From contig CAMPHU010000011.1 in NCBI GenBank assembly GCA_946886065.1, forward strand, positions 1 through 41,805: DNA of 41,805 nt, read 5' to 3'. This DNA comes from an uncultured Massilia sp. (GTDB lineage: Bacteria; Pseudomonadota; Gammaproteobacteria; Burkholderiales; Burkholderiaceae). Positions 33,236 to 41,437 of this stretch are shown here, piece by piece. The notes beneath the pieces were generated by a model that saw only the letters and a program-made list of their open reading frames with translations, did not search any database and had not been told where the DNA came from. The translations under genes were made by a program, and so were the position numbers. The number at the start of each line of letters is the position of its first letter. Positions within the stretch are counted from its first letter, which is position 1.

Positions 33236-34189
33236 TCAGGCTCTCTTGAGGTCGTGCAGCACGGCGGCCAGGGTGCGTTCCACCAGCGGCAGCTTGAAAG
33301 CGTTGTACCCGGTGGTCTTGCTGCCGGCCAGCAGCAGCTCGGTGACGGCCGCTGCGCCCGATGGCAGGCGTGCCTCGGCGGCCTCGGCGCGCCAGGGCTT
33401 GTGCGCCACCCCGCCCAGGGCCACGCGGCCCTTGCCGTCCGGCTGGACGATGGCCGCCACCGAGACCAGCGCGAAGGCATAGGAAGAGCGGTCGCGCACC
33501 TTGCGGTAGACCTGCACGCCGCCGGGCGGCTTGGGCAGCTTGACCGCGGTGATCAGCTCTCCCGGTTCCAGCACGTGTTCGATGTGCGGCGTGTTGCCCG
33601 GCAGGCGGTGGAAGTCCGCGATCGGGATCACGCGCGTCTTGCCGTCCCCGCGCACGGTCTCGACCTCGGCGTCGAGGATGCGCATGGCCACCGCCATGTC
33701 GCTCGGATGGGTGGCAATGCAGGCCTCGCTGGCGCCGACGATGGCGTGGTGGCGGCTGAAGCCCTGCAGCGCGCCGCAGCCGCTGCCCGGGTTGCGCTTG
33801 TTGCAGGGCATGTTAGTGTCGTAGAAGTAGTAACAGCGGGTGCGCTGCAGGAGGTTGCCGGCGGTGGTGGCCTTGTTGCGGAGCTGGCCGGAGGCGCCGG
33901 ACACCAGGGCGCGGGTCAGGACGCCGTAGTCGCGGCGGACGCGCGCATCCGCCGCGAGGTCGGTATTGCGGACCAGGGCGCCGACGCGCAAGCCGCCGTC
34001 CGGCGTGGCTTCGATCCGGTCCAGGCCCAGGCCGTTGACGTCGATCAGATGGGAGGGCGTTTCGATCTCGAGCTTCATCAGGTCGAGCAGGTTGGTGCCG
34101 CCGGCGATGAAGCGCGCGCCCGGCGTGTTGGCGGCGGCGGCGGCGGCTTCGCCCGCGCTGGCGGCGCGCTGGTAGGTGAATGCCTTCAT
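33236..34189 (-). CDS. paoB: Aldehyde oxidoreductase FAD subunit PaoB-like, 317 aa
   Basis: The FAD-binding PCMH fold shows [17 protein letters not shown] and the [12 protein letters not shown] segment. The insert [20 protein letters not shown] carries the cysteines that hold the extra [4Fe-4S] cluster known for PaoB. Length matches E. coli PaoB (318). It passes electrons between the FeS clusters of PaoA and its FAD. The ATG overlaps the paoA stop by four bases (ATGA), so the subunits are translated together. Confidence 0.95.
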   Translation of the reverse strand: MKAFTYQRAASAGEAAAAAANTPGARFIAGGTNLLDLMKLEIETPSHLIDVNGLGLDRIEATPDGGLRVGALVRNTDLAADARVRRDYGVLTRALVSGASGQLRNKATTAGNLLQRTRCYYFYDTNMPCNKRNPGSGCGALQGFSRHHAIVGASEACIATHPSDMAVAMRILDAEVETVRGDGKTRVIPIADFHRLPGNTPHIEHVLEPGELITAVKLPKPPGGVQVYRKVRDRSSYAFALVSVAAIVQPDGKGRVALGGVAHKPWRAEAAEARLPSGAAAVTELLLAGSKTTGYNAFKLPLVERTLAAVLHDLKRA

Positions 34190-34830
34190 GCCTTGATTCC
34201 CCCGACTTCCGTGATCGCATCCAGGATGTTCGAATACGCGCCGCAGCGGCAAATGTTGCCGCTCATGCGCTCGCGGATCTCTTCCGCGGACAGCAGCGGG
34301 CGCGCGGTGATGTCGGCGCTGACGTGGCTGGGCACGCCCTGGCGGATCTCGTCGAGCACCGCGACGGCGGAACAGATCTGGCCCGGCGTGCAATAGCCGC
34401 ACTGGTAGCCGTCGTGCTTGACGAAGGCGGCCTGCAGCGGGTGCATGCGGTCCTTGTTGCCCAGGCCCTCGATGGTGGTGACCTCGGCGCCTTCGTGCAT
34501 CACAGCCAGGCTCAGGCAGGAGTTGATGCGGCGTCCGTCGACGATCACCGTGCAGGCGCCGCATTGGCCCTGGTCGCAGCCTTTCTTGGTGCCGGTCAGG
34601 CGCAGGTGCTCGCGCAGGGCGTCGAGCAGGGTGGTGCGGGTGTCGAGCTGGAGGGTGACTGGCTTGCCGTTGACCTTCATGCTGACGCCCGCGGTACTGG
34701 GCGGGCGCTCCTGGTTGGCGGCGGTATTGGCCTGGGCGGCGGCAATCGGCATGGCGGCGCTCGACATGGAGGCGGCCCCTGCGAGCAGGAGATTGCGCCG
34801 GCTGATCTTGACGTAGCTGAAATCGTGCAT
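34186..34830 (-). CDS. paoA: Aldehyde oxidoreductase [2Fe-2S] subunit PaoA-like with Tat signal, 214 aa
   Basis: The ATG at 34830 has AAGGA upstream. The N-terminus carries a Tat motif SRRNLLLAG followed by a hydrophobic stretch, so the complex is exported folded. The plant-type [2Fe-2S] cluster ligands are seen in [10 protein letters not shown] and INSC, and the second cluster in CGYCTPGQ and CRCGAY. First gene of paoABC. The Mo-cofactor chaperone gene paoD, usually beside it, is not found in this window. Confidence 0.95.
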   Translation of the reverse strand: MHDFSYVKISRRNLLLAGAASMSSAAMPIAAAQANTAANQERPPSTAGVSMKVNGKPVTLQLDTRTTLLDALREHLRLTGTKKGCDQGQCGACTVIVDGRRINSCLSLAVMHEGAEVTTIEGLGNKDRMHPLQAAFVKHDGYQCGYCTPGQICSAVAVLDEIRQGVPSHVSADITARPLLSAEEIRERMSGNICRCGAYSNILDAITEVGGIKA

Positions 34831-35140
34831 GCTCCCGTTCCTTTGCAGAGACGATGGGCTTCCGGAGACCAGACCCGGTGCGCCGGAAGGGCGAGAGACG
34901 TGATTCCTGACCGACACAAGCGGCCGTCAGCCTCGGTGTGACTGCACCCGCAGGCGCGGCCTTGTAGCGACGGTGTGGACTCGCGCGCCTTCGCCGGATG
35001 GTGCGGTAGCAGCTCCGAAAGATTCTAAGTCAGTGGCCGCGAACGAGGCCGTACGGTAGGGTACGGCAATTTTTCTCTATCAAAAGCCTTAGTCCGCCAT
35101 CCGGCACTTCCAGCCCGGCAGGGGCGCCCGCACGGCACGC
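34831..35140. other. Gene-free stretch between paoA and the PHA synthase gene
   Basis: 310 bases with no convincing reading frame. It must hold the paoABC promoter; TAGAAT on the - strand (35027-35022) is the only -10-like element and lacks a good -35. It also holds a + strand terminator-like hairpin (35048-35074). Confidence 0.5.
35048..35074 (+). terminator. Intrinsic-terminator-like hairpin
   Basis: Stem GCCGTAC/GTACGGC with a GGTAGG loop, followed by AATTTTTCTCT on the + strand. Both flanking genes are on the - strand. It may stop antisense transcription, or act as the end of the phaC transcript in the other direction, where no T-run follows. Confidence 0.45.
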
Positions 35141-36937
35141 TCAGGGCTGCAACACATAGGTGCCGGGCGCCGGCGGCCGGTCCGGCAAGTCCGGGGGCGG
35201 GGCCACAGCTTGCCCGGCGCGCCGCGCGAGCCAGCCTTCCCAGGCGGGCCACCAGCTGCCTTCCATCTGCGCCGTGCGCGCCTGCCAGGTGTCCGGATCG
35301 ACGTAGGGATCGGCGTGCGCGTGCACCCCGATCTGGTAGGTGCGCCTCGCGCTGCCGGGTGGCGCCACCACGCCGGCATTGTGGCCGCCCGAGGTCAGCA
35401 GGAAGGTCACTTCGGTATCGCTGAGCGGAATGATCTTGTAGACGGAACGCCAGGGCGCCACGTGGTCGGTCAAGGTGCCGATGGCGAAGATCGGCGCGGT
35501 GATGTCGGTCAGCGCGACCGGCCGCCCGCCGACGAGGTAGCGCGAGCTGGCCAGGCTGTTCCTGAGGAACAGCCTGTGCAGGTAGTCGGCATGCATGCGG
35601 TAGGGCATGCGGGTGGCGTCCGCATTCCAGGACATCAGGTCGGTCTCGCGGTCCGGGATGTCGAGCAGGTAGTGGCGCAGCCGCCGCGACCAGATCAGGT
35701 CGTTCGAGCGCAGCAGCTGGAAGGCGCCCGCCATCTGGCGGGTGTCGAGGTAGCCTTGCTGCCACATGCTCGCTTCCAGGAAGCTGACCTGACTGTCGTC
35801 GATGAACAGGGATAATTCGCCGGGCTCGGTGAAATCCACCTGGGCCGCCAGCAGCGACATGCTGGCAAGACGGCGGTCGTGGTCGCGCGCCATGGTGGCC
35901 GCCGCGATGGCCAACAGGCTGCCGCCCAGGCAATAGCCGGCGGCATTGATCTGCGACGCACCCGTCTGCTCGGTGATGGTGTCGATCGCGGCCATCACGC
36001 CCAGCCGCCGGTAGTCGTCCATGGAGAGCTCGCGGTCTTCCGCCTGCGGGTTCTTCCACGACACCATATAAACCGTGTGGCCGCGCTCGACGAGGTAACG
36101 CACGAGCGAATTGTGCGGGGACAGGTCGAGGATGTAGTACTTCATGATCCAGGCCGGCACAATCAGGAGCGGCACCTCGTACACATTGGGCGTGACAGGG
36201 TCGTAGCGCAGCAGTTCGATCAGCTCGTTCTTCATGACGACCCGTCCGGGCGTGACCGCCACTTCGCGTCCCGGGCGGAAGCTCGGCGGGCGTGTCTGTC
36301 CGGTGAGCGCCTCGCGCGCGTCGCGCGCCGCGCGCATGCTGCCGTTGAGCAGGTTCATGCCGCCGCTCTCCAATGTGGCCCGCTGGACGACCGGGTTGGT
36401 GGCGACGAAGTTCGAGGGCGCCACGCAGTCCAGCAATTGCCGTGCGACGAAGGTCACCACGTCCGAGTGATGCGGCGAGACGCCGCGCACGCCGGCTGTC
36501 GCACGGTGCCACCACTGCTGGTTGAGCAGGAAAGCCTGGCTGAGCTGGTGCCAGGGCCAGGCTTGCCAGGCCGCATCGGCGAAGCGCTTGTCCTGCTCCA
36601 GCGGCCGCACCGGATCGGCGCCGCCGGTGCTCGCATAGGTGAACCAGCGCTGGAGGTTGGTGAGGCCCTGGGTGAACAGCTCGTGCTGCTTGTCGGGCGA
36701 AAGCATCAGGTGGCAGGCCCAGTCGAACCAGGCCACGCCGAGCGCGCCGGGGGACAGGTAGCCGGTCATGCGGCCGAGCCAGGCGGACAGCACGAGGTCG
36801 GCGACGGCGTGGCCGACGGTGGCTTCCGGGTAGCGCGGCTTGACGCCTTGCCAGGAGCTGGCTTCCAGGCGCCGGGTGCTGTCGGCGCCATCGGGCAGAG
36901 GATCGGGGTGAGCGCCGGGGCGGGTATCGGGCGGCAT
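35141..36937 (-). CDS. phaC: Polyhydroxyalkanoate synthase, class I-like, 598 aa
   Basis: The PhaC N-terminal region (residues ~30-210) precedes an alpha/beta-hydrolase core with the PhaC box GYCLGG (Cys336), Asp491 (GTLTDHVAPW) and His519 (GGHNAGVV), the full catalytic triad. It polymerises hydroxyacyl-CoA into PHA on granules. Length fits class I (~590). It starts two bases after the stop of the universal-stress gene, so both are transcribed together, with an FNR box upstream. Such usp-linked PhaC paralogues are often oxygen-controlled and separate from the main phaCAB operon; no phaA or phaB is present here. Confidence 0.9.
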   Translation of the reverse strand: MPPDTRPGAHPDPLPDGADSTRRLEASSWQGVKPRYPEATVGHAVADLVLSAWLGRMTGYLSPGALGVAWFDWACHLMLSPDKQHELFTQGLTNLQRWFTYASTGGADPVRPLEQDKRFADAAWQAWPWHQLSQAFLLNQQWWHRATAGVRGVSPHHSDVVTFVARQLLDCVAPSNFVATNPVVQRATLESGGMNLLNGSMRAARDAREALTGQTRPPSFRPGREVAVTPGRVVMKNELIELLRYDPVTPNVYEVPLLIVPAWIMKYYILDLSPHNSLVRYLVERGHTVYMVSWKNPQAEDRELSMDDYRRLGVMAAIDTITEQTGASQINAAGYCLGGSLLAIAAATMARDHDRRLASMSLLAAQVDFTEPGELSLFIDDSQVSFLEASMWQQGYLDTRQMAGAFQLLRSNDLIWSRRLRHYLLDIPDRETDLMSWNADATRMPYRMHADYLHRLFLRNSLASSRYLVGGRPVALTDITAPIFAIGTLTDHVAPWRSVYKIIPLSDTEVTFLLTSGGHNAGVVAPPGSARRTYQIGVHAHADPYVDPDTWQARTAQMEGSWWPAWEGWLARRAGQAVAPPPDLPDRPPAPGTYVLQP

Positions 36938-36939
36938 CG

Positions 36940-37788
36940 TCAGTGCGCAATCAGGAGTGGGACAGGGCTGCGTGCCAGCAGGGCCCGCGTGACGCCGCCG
37001 AGCACGAATTCGCGGTAGCGGCTGTGCCCGAAGGCTCCGGTGACCAGCAGGCTGGCCCCGACGCGGCGCGCCACCGCCAGCAGGCCGTCGCCGGCGCCGC
37101 CGCGGGTGTGTTCCAGCACCACCTCGACCTTGGCGCCGTGGCGCGCAAGGTGCAGGGCCATGTCGGCCCCGGGTTCCTCGCCATGCAGGTCGGCCATGCT
37201 GTCCGGATTGACGAGGGTGAGCTTGACCGACTCGGCCTGCCTGAGCAGGGGCATGGCGGCGGCGATCGCGCGGAGGGCCTGCACGCTGCCGTCCCAGCCG
37301 ACCACGGCGTGGCCGCTCATGGGCAGGTCGGGCCAGCCGGGCGGCACCACCAGCACGGGGCGGGCGCCGTGCAGGGCGACGTACTCGGGCAATCCGCGCA
37401 CCTGGGTCGCCAGTCCCGGCACCGGCGGTGCGTCGGCCTCGCGGCTGACCACCACCAGGTCGGCGTAGCGCGATTCGAGCAGCAGGGCGTAGCGGGCGTC
37501 GTCCTCGATCATGCGGCTCTCGAAGGAAGCGACGCCGAGGCGCTGGATGGCGGTTTCGAACTGCCGCAGGCGCAGCTGGACGGCTTCGCGCACGCCGTTG
37601 AAATCGGATTCCGGCATCATCGGCGCGCCCATGGAGCCGGTGAGCAGGGCATAGTCGAGCCAGGAAATGCCGGTCGCGGCGCTGCCCACGAGATGGGCTT
37701 CCCCTGCATTGGCGAGCCGGGCGGCGGCGCGCAGCCTCGTCTCCTGCTCCGGACTGCCGTCGACATGCACCACGATGGTCTTGTACAT
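36940..37788 (-). CDS. Universal stress protein with two Usp domains, 282 aa
   Basis: The ATG at 37788 has AAGGA seven bases upstream; the longer frame adds five residues over the ribosome site. Domain 1 (MYKTIVVHVDGS to ~150) lacks the ATP-loop glycines at its end (ARPVLVVPP). Domain 2 (~160-282) keeps GAFGHSRYREFVLGGVTRALL, the G-2x-G-9x-G-type nucleotide loop. Tandem Usp proteins take part in anaerobic and redox stress survival. First gene of the usp-phaC pair. Confidence 0.92.
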   Translation of the reverse strand: MYKTIVVHVDGSPEQETRLRAAARLANAGEAHLVGSAATGISWLDYALLTGSMGAPMMPESDFNGVREAVQLRLRQFETAIQRLGVASFESRMIEDDARYALLLESRYADLVVVSREADAPPVPGLATQVRGLPEYVALHGARPVLVVPPGWPDLPMSGHAVVGWDGSVQALRAIAAAMPLLRQAESVKLTLVNPDSMADLHGEEPGADMALHLARHGAKVEVVLEHTRGGAGDGLLAVARRVGASLLVTGAFGHSRYREFVLGGVTRALLARSPVPLLIAH

Positions 37789-37947
37789 GCTCGTTCCTTT
37801 CAAACGGGTTGGCGGACCCGTGCGGCCTGCTTTCCATAGGACCGGCGAGCCGGGTCAGCAAGGGAATCTGGCCGGGCGCCCACGCTGCTTGATTGGATCA
37901 CCCTGGTGCCAATGTATTCCTTTGTCTGATCTGTGTCAGTAATGCGA

Positions 37948-37961
37948 TTGATGCGGATCAA
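37948..37961. promoter_or_regulatory. Perfect FNR/Anr box
   Basis: TTGATGCGGATCAA matches TTGAT-N4-ATCAA in all ten defined bases and is symmetric. It lies 160 bases before the universal-stress gene on the - strand. The matching -10 could not be fixed (GAATAC at 37919-37914 is the best - strand candidate). Confidence 0.75.
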
Positions 37962-38152
37962 AGGATTAGTAAAAAAGCGCCGCCGGCATTGCTTGGAAGG
38001 GTGCTGAAGCGCGCTGTTTCCCGCTTGATGTCCGACTAGGCTTACGTGCGGACGGGGCAAGGATTACCGAAATATGGGCTTGTACAGGAGTTTTGTATCC
38101 CAATCTCTGGTTTCGTACCGGCGCGAGTGGTCGGTTCTCTTTGTGTCTCCAT

Positions 38153-38210
38153 CTCAGCATGGCTGAGGATTCGGCCGCTGCCGGCAAGACGGGCAGCGGC
38201 TCTTTTTTTT
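38153..38210 (+). ncRNA. 3' end of a possible small RNA: hairpin plus strong intrinsic terminator
   Basis: CTCAGC-ATG-GCTGAG (38153-38167) is followed by a 9-bp stem GCCGCTGCC/GGCAGCGGC (38174-38200) and TCTTTTTTTT (38201-38210). The layout is that of a typical small-RNA 3' end. Nothing is encoded upstream on this strand for 600 bases. The 5' end and promoter are not resolved; the only obvious regulator site is the FNR box about 200 bases upstream. It could instead be an attenuator in the leader of the 38389 gene. Confidence 0.5.
38174..38210 (+). terminator. Strong intrinsic terminator
   Basis: 9-bp perfect GC-rich stem, GGCAAGACG loop, then TC and eight T. The best intrinsic terminator in the window. 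Confidence 0.85.
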
Positions 38211-38314
38211 GCGGTTCCTCCCAAGCCGGTCTCGCGGACTATGCGCACGGAATCGACGTCGCGCGCTTTCACCAGATTTTTCCTGTCAGCCGGAACCCAG
38301 GTCCATTTCGCACA

Positions 38315-38320
38315 TATAAT
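38315..38320 (+). promoter_or_regulatory. Candidate -10 of the 38389 gene
   Basis: Perfect TATAAT 69 bases before the ATG; no good -35 at the usual distance. Confidence 0.35.
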
Positions 38321-38388
38321 TTCTGCGATGCAATAGTTGCTCGCCGCTCCGACCAGCTGCCTACCTGTACGGTCACTTAAAGAAACCC

Positions 38389-39486
38389 ATGCTGAATTTT
38401 CTCTACGCTCGAACGAAGACGCCTTTGCAGCGTGCATGTCTTGTCCTTATCGCGTGCGTGCTGGTCCTGTCGGCGCTAGCGGCCACGGCGGGAACTGTTT
38501 GGCAGGTACGCCTGGTGGCGCTAGCCCCGGCCTGGATGGCAGTGATCCTCATCATGCGGTGCTCGCGGCGCTGGACCATGGCCAAATACGGACTGATGCG
38601 TACCGAAATGCGGATGGTGAAGTCCTGGCGGAGGTATTCGAAAAAGCCGCCGATCGTGGAGGCGCTTCATTTGCTTGGCCTCGGAGTGGCCATGCTGTCG
38701 CTCGCGGCAGCCCTCGCGGCCGGATTTTACGAAGACGCAAGCCTCGTCATGGCCCCCGCATTCGCCGTTCTTACTGTCGCCGGTGTCTGCGAAATTACGG
38801 TCCAGACGAAAAGAATCCTGAAGCAGGCGTGGGCTCAGACAGCGGGCAAGATCTTGTCCTTGTCATTCGGGGTTGCGCTGGCGGCGGTCACAGTGGCCAT
38901 GGCCAAGCAAACGGTGCATTCGCTTGCCCACATCGATCCCAAGTACATGACGGAATTCACAGCGGTGGTTGCGGCAGCCCTGCTGCCAATCGTGTATTTG
39001 GGCGCGGCCAGTGCGCTGCTCGCAATATGGGCGTGTTTCCAGATCCTGCTTTTGGGAGCGGTGCTGTTTGGCGGCAGCTTCCTCGCGCAAGCGAAGCCCC
39101 TGATCGGGGAGCGCACCGAGAACCGGGTTCGTCTTTTTTGGTTCCGTATTCGTAATGGACGGCGGCCGCAAGGCGGAAAGATGCCGAACGCTGCCTTCAT
39201 GCCGCAGCATGAGGTGTCGCTTGTCGGCTCGGTGCTATCCAAGCTCGCTGTCGTTGTTTGCTTTGCACAAGTCTTACAGGGCGTCGCGACCGAAGTCCCT
39301 GCCGCCATTCCGCTGTTAACGAAGACCATGGTGGATTTGGAGTATCGGCCGGCGTCGGGCTGCCGCAACATCGGCGCCGATCTCGGCGTTGTTTATATGG
39401 ATGACGGGAACGTGTCGGTCGCTAGGATTCAGGACGGCCGCTACGCATTCACGGTCGAGAAATGTGAATACGGTAGCGGGACCTGA
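38389..39486 (+). CDS. Polytopic membrane protein of unknown function, 365 aa
   Basis: About seven hydrophobic helices (near 17-37, 40-57, 90-112, 118-135, 152-172, 188-210, 214-235), a cytosolic basic loop (WFRIRNGRRPQGGK), then a C-terminal domain (~265-365) with a helix and a beta-rich tail containing two Cys (GCRNIG, EKCEY). No transporter or enzyme motif recognised. Codon use is less GC-biased than in most neighbours, so it may be acquired; it ends next to a tRNA gene. The ribosome site is weak (AAAGAAA). Confidence 0.7.
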   Translation: MLNFLYARTKTPLQRACLVLIACVLVLSALAATAGTVWQVRLVALAPAWMAVILIMRCSRRWTMAKYGLMRTEMRMVKSWRRYSKKPPIVEALHLLGLGVAMLSLAAALAAGFYEDASLVMAPAFAVLTVAGVCEITVQTKRILKQAWAQTAGKILSLSFGVALAAVTVAMAKQTVHSLAHIDPKYMTEFTAVVAAALLPIVYLGAASALLAIWACFQILLLGAVLFGGSFLAQAKPLIGERTENRVRLFWFRIRNGRRPQGGKMPNAAFMPQHEVSLVGSVLSKLAVVVCFAQVLQGVATEVPAAIPLLTKTMVDLEYRPASGCRNIGADLGVVYMDDGNVSVARIQDGRYAFTVEKCEYGSGT

Positions 39487-39559
39487 GCGCCGCACATTGT
39501 CACGGAAGGGGCCCAGCCGGCACCGTCTGCGACTGATGTGTTGGTGTCGAATTGAGTAG

Positions 39560-39646
39560 TGGTGCCCGGAGCCGGAATCGAACCGGCACGCCATTTCTGG
39601 CAGGGGATTTTAAGTCCCCGGTGTCTACCAGTTTCACCATCCGGGC
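39560..39646 (-). tRNA. tRNA-Leu (anticodon UAA)
   Basis: Complete class II tRNA with encoded CCA. Acceptor stem GCCCGGA/TCCGGGC, anticodon stem GGGGA/TCCCC with loop CTTAAAA (anticodon TAA, reading UUA/UUG), a long variable arm GCCAGAAATGGC, and T-arm GCCGGTTCGATTCCGGC. The 5' end is at 39646 and CCA ends at 39560. UUA is a very rare codon in a genome this GC-rich. No duplicated 3' fragment (attachment site) was seen nearby. Confidence 0.97.
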
Positions 39647-39746
39647 AGCGGGCGGCATTCTAGCACATGCCTGTTCCGTTAGGATCATTCCGGCAAGTTT
39701 GCCCGTGCTGCAAGACCAGGCCCGCTGCATCGCGATGCCGGTAGGC

Positions 39747-40355
39747 TTAGCGTCCGGAGCCCGGACATTCCCCGGACTTCCTTGTGCCGCGCCGGGTCCC
39801 GGCGGCAGCCAGCAGTCCAAGTCCCAGCAGCGCCAGCGAGCCCGGCTCGGGTACCTGCCGGATATGTCCGGTCGCACCGCCGCAGGGAATCTCCGTGCCG
39901 AAGCCGCATCCGGCTCCCGGCATGCCCTGGTCGCTGTTCGCATCCAGCACGGTGAACACGACGCTGTTCGAGCGCATCATGAAGTGGTGCTCGCTGTTGT
40001 TCGCGTAGATGTAACCGCTCAGGAGGCCGCCTGGCTCGAAACTCAGTTCCATGTCGAGATAGCCGTAACCGTGCCCGAATCCCTCTGTTCGCGGGAAGTA
40101 GGTCATCGGCGCGTACACGCCGGGGAAGCCATAGTGCAAGGCGAGCAGGCCGGATCCGGGGCGCGGCATCGGCGGTTGCTCGGGTGTGAGGTGAAAACTG
40201 AAAGCGCCGCTGTTGACCGTCCCGTGATCGAATTCCAGCCGGAGCGTGATCCCGTATGGCGTCTCGTGATTGAGCGCGCGCCATTCGTAAAGGACTCCCG
40301 CCTGGGCAATAAGGGGCGAGAGCAGGAGAGCCGCGACCAGTGCTGGGATCTTCAT
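39747..40355 (-). CDS. PEP-CTERM sorting protein, 202 aa
   Basis: GGAGG five bases before the ATG 40355. Signal peptide 1-19 (IAQA/GV). A beta-rich extracellular domain is followed by the C-terminal sorting signal VPEPGSLALLGLGLLAAAGTRR: PEP motif, hydrophobic helix, arginine cluster. Such proteins are cut and anchored by exosortase and are tied to exopolysaccharide and biofilm. The exosortase itself is not in the window. A sigma-54 promoter lies just upstream. Two Cys (AGCGFG, PCGG) may form a disulfide. Confidence 0.92.
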   Translation of the reverse strand: MKIPALVAALLLSPLIAQAGVLYEWRALNHETPYGITLRLEFDHGTVNSGAFSFHLTPEQPPMPRPGSGLLALHYGFPGVYAPMTYFPRTEGFGHGYGYLDMELSFEPGGLLSGYIYANNSEHHFMMRSNSVVFTVLDANSDQGMPGAGCGFGTEIPCGGATGHIRQVPEPGSLALLGLGLLAAAGTRRGTRKSGECPGSGR

Positions 40356-40386
40356 TGAATCCTCCATAGGGAAATCATTGGGCATA

Positions 40387-40402
40387 AGCAATTTGCGGGC
40401 CA
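40387..40402 (-). promoter_or_regulatory. Sigma-54 (RpoN) promoter of the PEP-CTERM gene
   Basis: On the - strand TGGCCCGCAAATTGCT matches TGGCACG-N4-TTGCW with one change. The essential GG and GC are kept with exactly ten bases between. Start near 40377 would leave a 22-base leader holding the GGAGG. Known: PEP-CTERM genes in several species are linked to the PrsK/PrsR two-component system and RpoN. Confidence 0.7.
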
Positions 40403-40531
40403 TAAACTTATGTCCTTGATCTGATGGAGGTTTACCGTTGGTCTCGTTTCTACGGCCGACTTTTTGTAAAAAATATCGACGCCCGGCATGACACGATGTT
40501 CCAAGCCGCGTCTTGACACGCAGCCCCGGCA

Positions 40532-40560
40532 TTGGACGGCCGACAAGGATGGTGTAGCAT
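40532..40560 (+). promoter_or_regulatory. Sigma-70-type promoter of the ParB-like gene
   Basis: TTGGAC (40532-40537), 17 bases, TAGCAT (40555-40560); start near 40567, 34 bases before the ATG at 40601. Confidence 0.45.
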
Positions 40561-40600
40561 GCACGGCGGCGCCGCCGGGCGCCGAGCTGAAGCCTGAAGC

Positions 40601-41410
40601 ATGCATGAGGACCACCATTTGAACATCACGATCAACGACGAGCTGCGATCCTTCGTCGACCCCCTGACGCCCATCGAATACGCTGCCCTGGAGCGCAGCC
40701 TGCTCGCGGAAGGCTGCCGCGATGCCCTGGTGCTGTGGGGCGAGGTGCTGATCGACGGCCACAACCGCTATGAGATCTGCCGCAAGCACGGCATCGAATT
40801 CCGCACCGTCCAGAACGGCAAGTTCACGTCCCTCGAGGAGGTGATGCTCTGGATGATCGACAACCACCTGGCGCGCCGCAGCGTATCCGACTTCCAGCGT
40901 GGCGTGCTCGCCCTGCGCAAGAAGGAGATCGTCGCCGCCCGCGCGGTGGACAAGCCCGAGGCCGAGGAAGGCGACAAGAACGACCCCGGCGCCGTCACCA
41001 CGCCGCCCTGGAATACGCGCGAGGACATCGCGCGCGCCGCCCGCGTGTCGAGCAACACGATCAGCCAGATCGAGCGCATCCAGAAAGCCGCCACGCCGCA
41101 GCTGCGCGAAGCGGTGCGCCAGGGAACGATCTCGATCAACGCCGCCGCCAACGTGGCCCAGCTGCCGGAAGCGGTGCAGATCGCGGCCGTCGCCGGCGGA
41201 CGCAAGGAGCTCCAGCAGGCCGCGCGCCAGGTGCGCGAGCAGAAGGCGGCAAACCGTCCGCGCAAGGAGACGCCTGACGCCGAGCCGGTCGATGAGAAAG
41301 CCGCCCTGCGCGCCGAAGTCGCCGCATTGAAGGACCGCGTCGCGACGCTGATGACCGAGAACGAAGTACTGAAGCAACGCCTGGCCGCTGCCGGCGCCCA
41401 GGACGCATAA
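40601..41410 (+). CDS. ParB-like nuclease/CTPase-fold DNA-binding protein, 269 aa
   Basis: The N-terminal ParB fold (~5-95) includes FVDPLTPIEYAALERSLLAEGC and WGEVLIDGHNRYEIC, where GHNRY corresponds to the GERR/GHRR nucleotide-binding box of ParB. A helix-turn-helix region follows (~145-190: TREDIARAARVSSNTISQIERI), then a C-terminal coiled coil (~225-265). No ParA partner is nearby, so it is an orphan, more likely a regulator or DNA-spreading protein than a partition protein. A TTG at 40619 with GAGGA upstream is an alternative start. The next gene begins 27 bases on. Confidence 0.82.
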   Translation: MHEDHHLNITINDELRSFVDPLTPIEYAALERSLLAEGCRDALVLWGEVLIDGHNRYEICRKHGIEFRTVQNGKFTSLEEVMLWMIDNHLARRSVSDFQRGVLALRKKEIVAARAVDKPEAEEGDKNDPGAVTTPPWNTREDIARAARVSSNTISQIERIQKAATPQLREAVRQGTISINAAANVAQLPEAVQIAAVAGGRKELQQAARQVREQKAANRPRKETPDAEPVDEKAALRAEVAALKDRVATLMTENEVLKQRLAAAGAQDA

Positions 41411-41437
41411 CCACCATCCTCCAGGAGACCTCCGACT

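Larger units (their letters stand above)
37789..38388. other. 600-base regulatory stretch between usp and the 38389 gene
   Basis: No convincing protein gene. It holds, in order: a TGAT-TGG-ATCA partial repeat (37891), a perfect FNR box (37948-37961), a + strand hairpin (38153-38167), a strong + strand intrinsic terminator (38174-38210), and a TATAAT (38315-38320). The terminator has no gene before it on its strand, so an unannotated + strand RNA is likely. Confidence 0.6.

Noticed and set aside
35025..36950. Second 641-codon frame across the phaC gene
   Set aside because: Arg/Pro/Ala-rich shadow of phaC; phaC has the full catalytic triad in the other frame.
37890..37901. Second FNR-like site TTGATTGGATCA
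   Set aside because: The half-sites are three bases apart instead of four, so it does not fit the FNR box.
38046..38336. 96-codon + strand frame in the large intergenic region
   Set aside because: It runs straight through the strong terminator at 38174-38210 and has no ribosome site.
39560..39646. tRNA-Leu as an integration site for a mobile element
   Set aside because: No second copy of the tRNA 3' end, no integrase gene, and ordinary genes on both sides.
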